From Mytilus trossulus (lineage: Eukaryota; Mollusca; Bivalvia; Mytilida; Mytilidae): a DNA stretch of 64,000 bases. Shown here piece after piece: positions 11,888 to 20,931 of this stretch. The stretch lies in the NCBI RefSeq assembly GCF_036588685.1, contig NC_086386.1, positions 77,436,682 through 77,500,681 on the forward strand, given 5' to 3'. The position numbers and the translations under genes were made by a program. Each line of letters opens with the position of its first letter. The stretch's first letter is position 1. The notes under the pieces were generated by a model. It made no database searches and was not told where the DNA came from. It saw nothing but the letters and a program-made list of their open reading frames with translations.

Positions 11888-11913
11888 GAATCAATTAAAG
11901 TGTTAAAAAAAAA

Positions 11914-11925
11914 AAACCGTTACAC
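11914..11925 (+). repeat. LINE target-site duplication, right copy
   Basis: Exact repeat of 3278-3289, directly after the poly-A tail. It marks the downstream edge of the LINE. Confidence 0.85.
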
Positions 11926-11984
11926 AAAAATGTCATACACCTTCAACCATTGCACATAATGCCATACACCATTACACCATACAC

Positions 11985-12085
11985 CTTGTCTTCTAATGAC
12001 TTACTTTTATCAATTGTTACTTGGATAGATAGTTGTCCTATTGGCACTCATGTCATATCTTCCTATATCTATATACATGTTTTTG
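11985..12085 (-). repeat. Fragment of a common mussel dispersed repeat
   Basis: On the minus strand it reads ATGAGTGCCAATAGGACAAC followed by TATCTATCCAAGTAACA. I associate this motif with a repeat very common in mussel sequences. No termini are visible here, so only a fragment is claimed; it adjoins the SINE tail and may belong to it. Confidence 0.4.
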
Positions 12086-12094
12086 GGAAGTTAA

Positions 12095-12330
12095 AACCAT
12101 CCAAGAGCTTTAAGTTATTGCATTTAGGCTATGTCGTGGTGGCCAGTTTTTATTGGTAGGGGAGGCCGGAGTGCCCGGAGAAAACCACCGACCTTCGATA
12201 GGAAAACTGACAATCCTGGTCAATTAAGATTGGTGTCCAGTTCACCCGCACTAGCGGGTTGGAACTCACAACCTCATTGTTGACTGGCTAGTGATTACAG
12301 TAGTAACTACTTAGACCACTTAACCACCTG
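12095..12330 (-). mobile_element. tRNA-derived SINE
   Basis: Read on the minus strand from 12330, it starts with a tRNA-like head. A box-A-like TGGTTAAGTGG (12326-12316) is followed by a B-box-like GAGTTCCAACCC (12267-12256), the two internal promoter elements for RNA polymerase III, with the long variable spacing of Ser/Leu-type tRNAs. The body contains GGTTTTCTCCGGGCACTCCG, which resembles a conserved central domain that I recall from invertebrate SINEs. The B box departs from the consensus, so this copy is probably silent. The 3' limit is approximate. Confidence 0.7.
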
Positions 12331-12509
12331 TTTGTGTAGATACCAAACGAACAGATAATCAGCAACACATTTTCAGTATACCCGATTCGTGCTTGTCTTT
12401 GTCTATAGAACAATGTAAAAGATGAATCAGTCTGCATGGCAGCACAAAAATCTATAATGAGTTTTTCGAAAAATACTTAACTAATGACCACTGAACAGAT
12501 AACTGTTTG

Positions 12510-12862
12510 CACCACTGGATCGATGCCACTGCTTGTAGACGTTTCGTCCCCGAGGGTACCATCAGCTTAGTAGTCAGCACTTCGGTGTTGACATGAATAT
12601 CAGTTATATGGTAATTTTTATAAATTTCCAGTTACAAAACTTATTTTTTTTCGAAAAACTAAGGATTTTCTTATTTCAGGAAAATATTACCTTAGCCGTA
12701 TTTGGCACTTTTTTGGGGAATGTTGGGTCCTCAATGCTCTTCGACTTTGTTCTATGTTGGCTTTTGAACTATTTTGATCGGAGCGTCCCTAATGAGTCTT
12801 ATGGAGACGAAACGCGTATCTGGCGTATTAAATTATAATCCTGGTACCTTTAATAACTGGTT
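12510..12862 (-). repeat. Dispersed bivalve repeat, copy B (inverted)
   Basis: The reverse complement of this stretch aligns along its length with copy A at 191-500, including the AGGTACCAGGATTATAATTT end, the CATGTCAACACCGAAGTGC block and the CAGTGGCATCGATCCAGTGG end. It retains the segment TTTCGTCTCCATAAGACTC, which is degraded in copy A. The forward frame at 12593-12838 only reflects this repeat. Confidence 0.75.
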
Positions 12863-15769
12863 ATACAATTGCCAAGGACAGTGAAAAGACCACGAATATA
12901 CTTCTTAATTGGTCTAGTTATTCTCTATTTTATCTTCAGAAGAACCTTTTATTGACATTGAATTCATTGCACTCTACCAGTATGCATGTTTCTTCATTTA
13001 CATGCGTCTACATTTTAGATGATCAACACTAAAAGAATATGGTCATAAACATGATAAAAACATCTATAAAATAGTCAACGTTAAATTTACATCAAGGAGG
13101 ATGGAAAATGTTTACGCAATACTTTTGACATACTAAATTCATAGTATGTGCTAGTCTTTTGATTTTTGTCCTTAAAAGAGTGGTAGGCAAGAATTTTTTT
13201 CTTCTATATTTGTTTTTGATTACTTAATGATTGATGCGCTGTCTTCAGGACACAACATACATGTTCATGTACTTTTATTAATATCTATGATATTTTTAGG
13301 GGGTAAGGGAGAGCTAGCAATGACATTTGAATCACATTTTGTTGAATTGAAGAATTTATTTGGTTGAGAAGAGACCACACACAACTTTAATTTACTGACC
13401 ATTCATTGACTAGGTTGATAATAATGAAACAAAGATCATCATGTTGCTCATTGTGCTCCTTTTAAAATTGTCAAGTATGTTATCAGGTAACCAACACTAG
13501 TAGCACGATTTCAGTCTGAAACGGTCATTTTGGTCTGATCACATCTTGATTGACTGGATTTACCGCTAGAGGAAATCGTCGAGACTTTTTAGACCGTTTA
13601 AGACTCTGTTACGATTGATAGTCACATCAGGTAAATCAGTCCGTTAAGGCATGTCAAGATTATCAAGACTGAATCTCCTAGCGAGCTGTTTAGATCCGTT
13701 ACGACAGTGTCAGACCGAAACAGACCATGGATACAAAATTACGTTAAGACGTTGTCAGACCGTGTTTAGTCGTGTTCCGATTTTATTAATTTGAAAAGAA
13801 AACGGGTAAAACTTTCCCAGTGTTTATCAGGGGTTGCTTCCCTTTTAAGAATAAAATTAAAATTAAAAAGAAGACGGTTTATGTTAACTGAAAGTCTGCC
13901 ATGTTTTAATTAAATAAAGAAAATAATCAATTCTAATTCATTCCTCTTCCTATTTAATTATTTAACATTTTCTATATTAAAAAAAAACATAAGTGGTTCA
14001 AAGTCATACTGCTGCGCAAACCGTGGTGAATTGAGTTTAAAATCAACAGATTGCCGAAATTATATTTAATAATTATTCATTGAATATACACATCAAAAAC
14101 TTTATATTTAATGGTTTACAAGTGATTGTAAATAAATATTTATGCAATTACAGACTGGTGCCGTGGGGGAAAATGTGTCAACTTGAGGTTACAGATAATT
14201 TGTATACCCTTAAAAATTACGGATGTCGGGATTAACACTTGAAAACGTAATCTAAATATGTTTATCTAAATATGTTTAATTTATTAAATTGTTGATGTTA
14301 CTTTTCTTTAATATTGTAAATAATATGCATTATCATTTAACTTTTCATGTTTTCTATATAAATTTCATTTAAATTATTGTAAACTTAAGACAGGGAAAAA
14401 ATATAACAGTACTATGTATGTCTTTTGTCGTTTTCTGTTTATTGTCATAGCATTGTCCGTTCATTTTTGTCAGACTTGTGCGTTTGATTCCAATATTTTT
14501 TTTATTGTGTCTATAATCCAAAAGCCATTTTTAACTTTCTTACATACCAGATTTAGAGGCGTTCGTTAAAAAATAAAGGTTTACTATTATTGCAAAAGTC
14601 TGTGAATTATTGAAAATATGACGTTCCGAAAACACAAGTCGCTATATTAAATGCTTGTAAATCTCCATTACATGTGGTGCGCTTTTATTCAAATACCTTT
14701 CTGTTACATAAAAAAGTGTAAAAAAAGTTATTGAAATCCAGCTGAAAAAAAAGGGAAAACGAATAGTGTTTATCTAACTTATTTTTCAAATATCGAATAC
14801 ACAAATAAATCTCTAACCATCAACGCTTGCAATTTGTTTTTACTGACAGGTGTCTGCTGGCATTCGATTGGATATCAGTTTTATGTAGGCGTAACAATTC
14901 ATCACACTTATCCAATCAGCTGTCTTGTGTGCGATCTCATAAGGTCCACATAGTTTAGTTTTTTATACATGTAATGGTAGCGATAAAAAATATTCGTGCA
15001 GAATATACATATACTATGACCAGACTCAAGCTGGCAGCCACTTTTATCGGCCAATCAAGATAGCAGCCACTTTTTTCCAGCAGCCAATTTTGACAATATG
15101 TCTAAAAACCCAAAAACTGCATAAGACTCAAACGTTCCAAAAATCGCTAAATCTTAGTAAAAAATAATTCAACAGCGGAATTCGACAATTTCGCGGCTTG
15201 TACTTAATTTAAAAGCATTTCATTACGTTTAAAATATGTATGTGAAGTTAGCTGCCGGTTTGTTATTCGATATCCGATATTCAATATCAGACGGTTGCTA
15301 GCAGTCGGTTCAATATTAAAATATAGTTGAAAATCATTAAAAAGTATAATTTTCAAAGTTACATGGTTAACAGGAGTGAAAAATAACGCCGCAAATAGTT
15401 TTATGACCCATTCAAGCTGTCGTAAATTCTCGTTGTCCTCGAATATAAACCCTTATATAAATTGCATATTTGTCTTTATGTTATATAGATTTTTATCAAT
15501 AAAACGACAGCAAAGATTCATCAAAGATTTAATTTAATATATAATATATAAAACTAAAACTAAAGCCGGCCACTCTAAAAACATTCAGATATATGAAAAG
15601 AAATATCTATGGAAAGTCAAAAAAGAATAAATATATAGTGAAGACCTACGGGAGACCACTAAGATGACAGTGAGAAGAACCCTGGTGTTTCAATATTTCA
15701 AATGCAAAGATATTAAAGACTCTATAGTATATAAATTAGGTGTACATATAAACGTGACTAAAAAGATTT
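12863..15769. other. Non-coding stretch, no gene recognised
   Basis: About 2.9 kb of AT-rich sequence with stops in every frame. Local features are a cluster of related short motifs around 13510-13780 (variants of GTCAGACCG and CCGTTACGAC) and a short duplication of GCAGCCACTTTT at 15034-15075. No terminal repeats, RNA gene or conserved coding motif seen. Confidence 0.55.
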
Positions 15770-18347
15770 TTGGTTATTGGTATTGAAAATACGTAAATGG
15801 GGAACTTTGCATCTCTGTGGTGGCCAGACGGGCCCGGATCCTAGAAAAATATTTAAGTGGGGAATAGCTTGGGTCAATACCTTTAAAATGAGCTAGGTCC
15901 GGTTTGGAACTTTGCCGTAGGGATATACCGAAGAGTACCGAATGTGTGATTGATATGAAAAATACGTAAATGGGCAACTTTGAACCTCTGTGGTGGCCAG
16001 ACATGCCCGGATCCCAGAAAAAATATTTAAGTGGGGAATAGCTTGGGTCAATACCTTTAAAATGAGCTAGGTCCGGTTCGGAACTTTGCCGTAGGGATAT
16101 ACCGAAGAGTACCGAATGTGTGATTGATATGAAAAATACGTAAATGGGCAACTTTGAACCTCTGTGGTGGCCAGACGGGCCCGGATCCCAGAAAAATATT
16201 TAAGTGGGGAATAGCTTGGGTCAATACCTTTAAAATGAGCTAGGTCCGGTTCGGAACTTTGCCGTAGGGATATACCGAAGAGTACCGAATGTGTGATTGA
16301 TATGAAAAATACGTAAATGGGCAACTTTGAACCTCTGTGGTGGCCAGACGGGCCCGGATCCCAGAAAAATATTTAAGTGGGGAATAGCTTGGGTCAATAC
16401 CTTTAAAATGAGCTAGGTCCGGTTCGGAACTTTGCCGTAGGGATATACCGAAGAGTACCGAATGTGTGATTGATATGAAAAATACGTAAATGGGCAACTT
16501 TGAACCTCTGTGGTGGCCAGACGGGCCCGGATCCCAGAAAAATATTTAAGTGGGGAATAGCTTGGGTCAATACTTTTAAAATGAGCTAGGTCCGGTTCGG
16601 AACTTTGCCGTAGGGATATACCGAAGAGTACCGAATGTGTGATTGATATGAAAAATACGTAAATGGGCAACTTTGAACCTCTGTGGTGGCCAGACGGGCC
16701 CGGATCCCAGAAAAATATTTAAGTGGGGAATAGCTTGGGTCAATACCTTTAAAATGAGCTAGGTCCGGTTCGGAACTTTGCCGTAGGGATATACCGAAGA
16801 GTACCGAATGTGTGATTGATATGAAAAAAACGTAAATGGGCAACTTTGAACCTCTGTGGTGGCCAGACGGGCCCGGATCCCAGAAAAATATTTAAGTGGG
16901 GAATAGCTTGGGTCAATACCTTTAAAAGGAGCTAGGTCCGGTTCGGAACTTTGCCGTAGGGATATACCGAAGAGTACCGAATGTGTGATTGATATGAAAA
17001 ATACGTAAATGGGCAACTTTGAACCTCTGTGGTGGCCAGACGGGCCCGGATCCCAGAAAAATATTTAAGTGGGGAATAGCTTGGGTCAATACCTTTAAAA
17101 TGAGCTAGGTCCAGTTCGAAACTTTGCCGTAGGGATATACCGAAGAGTACCGAATGTGTGATTGATATGAAAAATACGAAAATGGTCAACTTTGAACCTC
17201 TGTGGTGGCCAGACGGGCTCGGATCCCAGAAAAATATTTAAGTGGGGAATAGCTTGGGTCAATACCTTTAAAATGAGCTAAGTCCGGTAGGGAACTTTGC
17301 CGTAGGGATATAGCGGAGAGTACCAAATGTGTGATTGATATGAAAAATACGTAAATGGTCAACTTTGAACCTCTGTGGTGGCCAGACAGGCCCGGATCCC
17401 AAAAATATTTAAGTGGGGAATAGCTTGGGTCAATACCTTTAAAATGAGCTAGGTCCGGTTCGGAACTTTGCCGTAGGGATATACCGAAGAGTACCGAATG
17501 TGTGATTGATATGAAAAAAACGTAAATGGGCAACTTTGAACCTCTGTGGTGGCCAGACGGGCCCGGATCCCAAAAAAATATTTAAGTGGGGAATAGCTTG
17601 GGTCAATACCTTTAAAATGAGCTAGGTCCGGTTCGGAACTTTGCCGTAGGGATATACCGAAGAGTACCGAATGTGTGATTGATATGAAAAATACGTAAAT
17701 GGGCAACTTTGAACCTCTGTGGTGGCCAGACGGGCCCGGAGCCCAGAAAAATATTTAAGTGGGGAATAGCTTGGGTCAATACCTTTAAAATGAGCTAGGT
17801 CCGGTTCGGAACTTTGTCGTAGGGATATACCGAAGAGTACCGAATGTGTGATTGATATGAAAAATACGTAAATGGGCAACTTTGAACCTCTGTGGTGGCC
17901 AGACGGGCCCGGATCCCAGAAAAATATTTAAGTGGGGAATAGCTTGGGTCAATACCTTTAAAATGAGCTAGGTCCGGTTCGGAACTTTGCCGTAGAGATA
18001 TACCGAAGAGTACCGAATGTGTGATTGATATGAAAAATACGTAAATGGGCAACTTTGAACCTCTGTGGTGGCCAGACGGGCCCGGATCCCAGAAAAATAT
18101 TTAAGTGGGGAATAGCTTGGGTCAATACCTTTAAAATGAGCTAGGTCCGGTTCGGAACTTTGCCGTAGGGAAATACCGAAGAGTACCGAATGTGTGATTG
18201 ATATGAAAAATACGTAAATGGGCAACTTTGAACCTCTGTGGTGGCCAGACGGGCCCGGATCCCAGAAAAATATTTAGGTGGGGAATAGCTTGGGTAAATA
18301 CCTTTAAAATGAGCTAGGTCCCGTTCGGAACTTTGCCGTAGGGATAT
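15770..18347 (-). repeat. 173-bp ApaI-type satellite, array 1
   Basis: About 15 head-to-tail monomers of 173 bp. Marker motifs on the plus strand are CTGTGGTGGCCAGACGGGCC, AATATTTAAGTGGGGAATAG and GAGTACCGAATGTGTGATTG. Most monomers carry GGGCCC (ApaI) and GGATCC (BamHI) sites. The first monomer is the most divergent (15770-15960), as is usual at an array edge; inner copies differ by a few bases. The array stops inside a monomer at GGGATAT, where the BEL/Pao LTR begins, and resumes after it in nearly the same register. Recurrent 85-codon minus-strand frames arise because the monomer has few stops; they are not genes. Confidence 0.93.
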
Positions 18348-18548
18348 TGTTGTAAAATACTTTTACATTCTTTTATTAGAGACATTTTCGTTTAATTGGT
18401 AAACGTCTTAACGTCGTTTACCGCGGTAATTACGTAACTGTATATTGGACGTCGCTACTTAGCGACGTTATTGTATTCATACATGTAGTTTAGATAAAGA
18501 TTTCGTTCAATGAAGACGTTCTTCATCATTTCTTTACAATATATGTCA
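18348..18548 (+). repeat. BEL/Pao 5' LTR
   Basis: Starts TGTTGTAAAATAC and ends near ATATATGTCA, just before the primer-binding site. It carries the promoter of the element, though no clear TATA box is seen. A perfect 8-bp stem with a 4-base loop, ACGTCGCT-ACTT-AGCGACGT, is at 18449-18468. Confidence 0.85.
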
Positions 18549-18551
18549 AAT

Positions 18552-18563
18552 TGGTGCCGTGAC
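18552..18563 (+). promoter_or_regulatory. BEL/Pao primer-binding site
   Basis: TGGTGCCGTGAC begins with the TGG that pairs with the CCA end of a tRNA and lies just after the 5' LTR. The identical 12-mer lies after the 5' LTR of the second, diverged BEL element (46501-46512, minus strand). The tRNA species was not identified. Confidence 0.8.
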
Positions 18564-18573
18564 AAAAAGAACG

Positions 18574-20880
18574 ATGAGTTCTAAACTCAAAGCTATTCGA
18601 GCTGGACATCGTGGTGCAGTCACGAAATTACTGAAGCGAGTGAGCGGAAATGTCGAGGAGTTATTGAAGGAATACGATGTCAATGAAATTATTTCAATCA
18701 GGGAAATGATACGGAAGAAGGAAACAGTTATCTCGGAACTCAACGACAAAATTGTGGAAGAAATTTCGGAAGAGGATATTCAAGAAGAGATAGAAGAAGC
18801 CGACAGGTATGAATTTGATATTCAAATTACTTTAACAAAATTATCAAAAGTAATCCGGGAAGCAGATAACACAACAGAATTTACACTTTCAAACAACCAA
18901 ATAAACCCGACTCCAGTAAGTTTCACGCCAGCAAATAATTCTTCATCTACATTTTCAAACTCCAGTATGTACCATAAATTACCAAAGCTTACCCTACCCA
19001 CGTTCGGAGGAAATATACTGGAATGGCAGCCATTTTGGGATTCCTTTTGTGCAGCAGTTCATGAAAATTTGTCCTTAAACGACGTTCAGAAGTTTAACTA
19101 TTTAAGGTCTCAGTTGAACGGAGAAGCAAGCCAGTGCATTTCAGGATTACAAATTACAAACACAAATTACGCTCAAGCCCTAAATGTATTGAAACAGAGA
19201 TTCGGTCAACCTCACAAAATTGTGAATGCCTATATGCAAAGCCTTATTAGTCTACCCAGTCCATCCGCGAATATTAGAGAGTTAAAGAACTTTTACGACA
19301 GTATGGAGAATTACATTCGAGGTCTTGAGGGAATGGGACAAACACATGAATCGTACGGGAGCCTTCTAGTACCAATTATCTTAAATAAAATTCCCGGAAA
19401 CATCCGACAAAATATGGTACGCATTCACGGAAATGACAGATGGAATTTACAGTTGCTACGTGACGCAATTCAGCATGAAATTACAATCCAAGAAGCAGGT
19501 CAGTCATTAAATTGTTACGAATCAGAATCAGAATATACACCTACGTCGGCATTTATAGCGAGTACAAATCGAAATTATGATTCAAAAAATAGAAATTTAA
19601 CCAGCAAACCCTGTATTTATTGTAACGACATTCACGCTCCAACTGCATGCATGAAAGTTAAAAATCTTGATGACAGAAAGCGCACAATTAAGGAGAAACA
19701 ATTATGCTTTAATTGTTTAGGAAGTCACAGAATTGCACACTGCAAATCCAAGAAAACCTGTAAAAATTGCAGTAAACGACACCACACGAGTATTTGCAAC
19801 TTAAATGAGCAGCATACGCAAGACAAAGCAAAAACAGAAACGGATAATTGTAAAATAGTAAAACCAGACAGCAATCACACAGTAGCATTAGCGACATCAA
19901 TAAGAGCTCAAGTACTTTTAAAAACCGCAATATCTACAGTATCGTCCAACGAAAACCATTCAAGTCAAGCAAACATCCTATTTGACGAAGGTGCACAGCG
20001 CAGTTTTATTACCAAGGATATGGCAGATAAATTAAACTTGAAACCAGTGAGAAATGAAGTTATAACAGTTTCCGGATTCGGTGAAACAAATACGAAGGTA
20101 AGACATCTTCAAGTGGCTACTGTTTATTTACGAGCCGAGACTAAAGAATTAATACCAATTAATGTACTTATCGTTCCAAAGATTGCTCACCCTATACAAA
20201 CATACTCAAGAAATCAGTCACATTTTCCGTACTTAAAAGGATTCAAATTAGCACACCCGGTATCACGTGACGAAGACTTTGAAGTTTCTATCTTAATCGG
20301 GGCTGATTACTTTTGGGATATTGTAGAGGACAAAGTCATTCGGGGACCTGGACCAACCGCAGTGAAATCAAAAGTCGGGTACCTTTTATCTGGACCTATA
20401 TATCAGAATTCACAAAATAACACTCCGTCATCTTCATCCATCTTGAATATTTTAACTCCACACAGGCATGAAGAATGTGAAATACACAAGTTTTGGGAAA
20501 TTGAGTCCAGTGGAACAGAAGACAACTTTGAAATAACCAAAAAATCTGCACAAGACGAAATGATCAGTTACCAAGAATCTAGTATCTATCTCGAAGGGAA
20601 CAAGTATATTGCAAAATTCCCATGGAAACCTGAACACCCAGAGTTGCCTAGCAACGAAATGATAGCCCGGAAAAGAACTTTTAGTGTTATTAATCGTCTC
20701 GCCAAAGAACCCGAATTGTTAAAACTGTATGGAGAAATCATAAATGAACAAGAAGAAAGAGGATTTATTGAGAAAATTAAGACATCGGAAAACAATACTA
20801 CAAGCCGTATCCATTACATACCACACCACCCAGTGAAAAAAGATTCGCTAACCACTCCTATACGCATAGTTTACGACTGA
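18574..20880 (+). CDS. BEL/Pao Gag, protease and start of Pol, ends at an in-frame TGA
   Basis: N-terminal 768 codons of the polyprotein, starting at the first ATG after the primer-binding site (an in-frame GTG lies 15 bases upstream). Order: a charged, Glu/Lys-rich probably coiled-coil head (residues about 1-100); a DUF1759-type Gag region from about residue 134 (KLTLPTFGG, FWDSF, YLRSQLNGEA, YGSLLVPIILNKIP); three CCHC-type knuckles at about 346-408 (CIYCNDIHAPTAC, CFNCLGSHRIAHC, CKNCSKRHHTSIC); and a retropepsin-like aspartic protease around 468 (LFDEGAQRSFI, with DEG where most retropepsins have DTG or DSG). The tail already enters the region before RT (WKPEHPELPSNEM). The next codons remain in frame after the TGA, and the related copy has Cys here, so I read the stop as a recent nonsense mutation in a single Gag-Pol frame. 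Confidence 0.88.
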   Translation: MSSKLKAIRAGHRGAVTKLLKRVSGNVEELLKEYDVNEIISIREMIRKKETVISELNDKIVEEISEEDIQEEIEEADRYEFDIQITLTKLSKVIREADNTTEFTLSNNQINPTPVSFTPANNSSSTFSNSSMYHKLPKLTLPTFGGNILEWQPFWDSFCAAVHENLSLNDVQKFNYLRSQLNGEASQCISGLQITNTNYAQALNVLKQRFGQPHKIVNAYMQSLISLPSPSANIRELKNFYDSMENYIRGLEGMGQTHESYGSLLVPIILNKIPGNIRQNMVRIHGNDRWNLQLLRDAIQHEITIQEAGQSLNCYESESEYTPTSAFIASTNRNYDSKNRNLTSKPCIYCNDIHAPTACMKVKNLDDRKRTIKEKQLCFNCLGSHRIAHCKSKKTCKNCSKRHHTSICNLNEQHTQDKAKTETDNCKIVKPDSNHTVALATSIRAQVLLKTAISTVSSNENHSSQANILFDEGAQRSFITKDMADKLNLKPVRNEVITVSGFGETNTKVRHLQVATVYLRAETKELIPINVLIVPKIAHPIQTYSRNQSHFPYLKGFKLAHPVSRDEDFEVSILIGADYFWDIVEDKVIRGPGPTAVKSKVGYLLSGPIYQNSQNNTPSSSSILNILTPHRHEECEIHKFWEIESSGTEDNFEITKKSAQDEMISYQESSIYLEGNKYIAKFPWKPEHPELPSNEMIARKRTFSVINRLAKEPELLKLYGEIINEQEERGFIEKIKTSENNTTSRIHYIPHHPVKKDSLTTPIRIVYD

Positions 20881-20931
20881 AGCTGTCGACAAAATTCGGA
20901 TTCACCTAGCTTAAATGACTGTTTATCTTCA

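Larger units (their letters stand above)
3290..11913 (+). mobile_element. Full-length but inactive Tx1/L1-like LINE
   Basis: A LINE insertion of about 8.6 kb: short 5' UTR, ORF1 (3475-4757), an inter-ORF stretch, ORF2 with endonuclease and reverse transcriptase (5874-9690), a long 3' UTR containing a nested DNA element (10065-11343), an AATAAA signal at 11882 and a poly-A tail ending at the right copy of a 12-bp target duplication. An apurinic endonuclease, ORF1 with zinc knuckles and a poly-A tail point to the L1/Tx1 group. It is inactive: ORF1 has a frameshift, and ORF2 has two frameshifts, two stops and a changed catalytic residue. The 5' end appears complete because it carries a leader before ORF1, but no consensus was available to prove this. 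Confidence 0.85.
9691..11913 (+). other. LINE 3' UTR, split by a nested element
   Basis: Non-coding sequence between the ORF2 stop and the poly-A tail. It holds a short TG-rich microsatellite (about 9980-10012), the nested element at 10065-11343, and about 570 bp of AT-rich tail. Without the nested element the 3' UTR is about 0.94 kb. Confidence 0.65.

Noticed and set aside
12593-12838. 81-codon plus-strand frame
   Set aside because: Lies wholly inside copy B of the dispersed repeat and is not open in copy A.
14880-15000. Possible host promoter with two CCAAT-like sites and a TTTTATAC box
   Set aside because: No gene or transcript start can be seen downstream; such words are expected by chance in AT-rich DNA.
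15774-18225. Series of 85-codon minus-strand frames, one per satellite monomer
   Set aside because: They repeat every 173 bp, shift frame with each monomer, overlap each other and resemble no protein family; they are by-products of the satellite.
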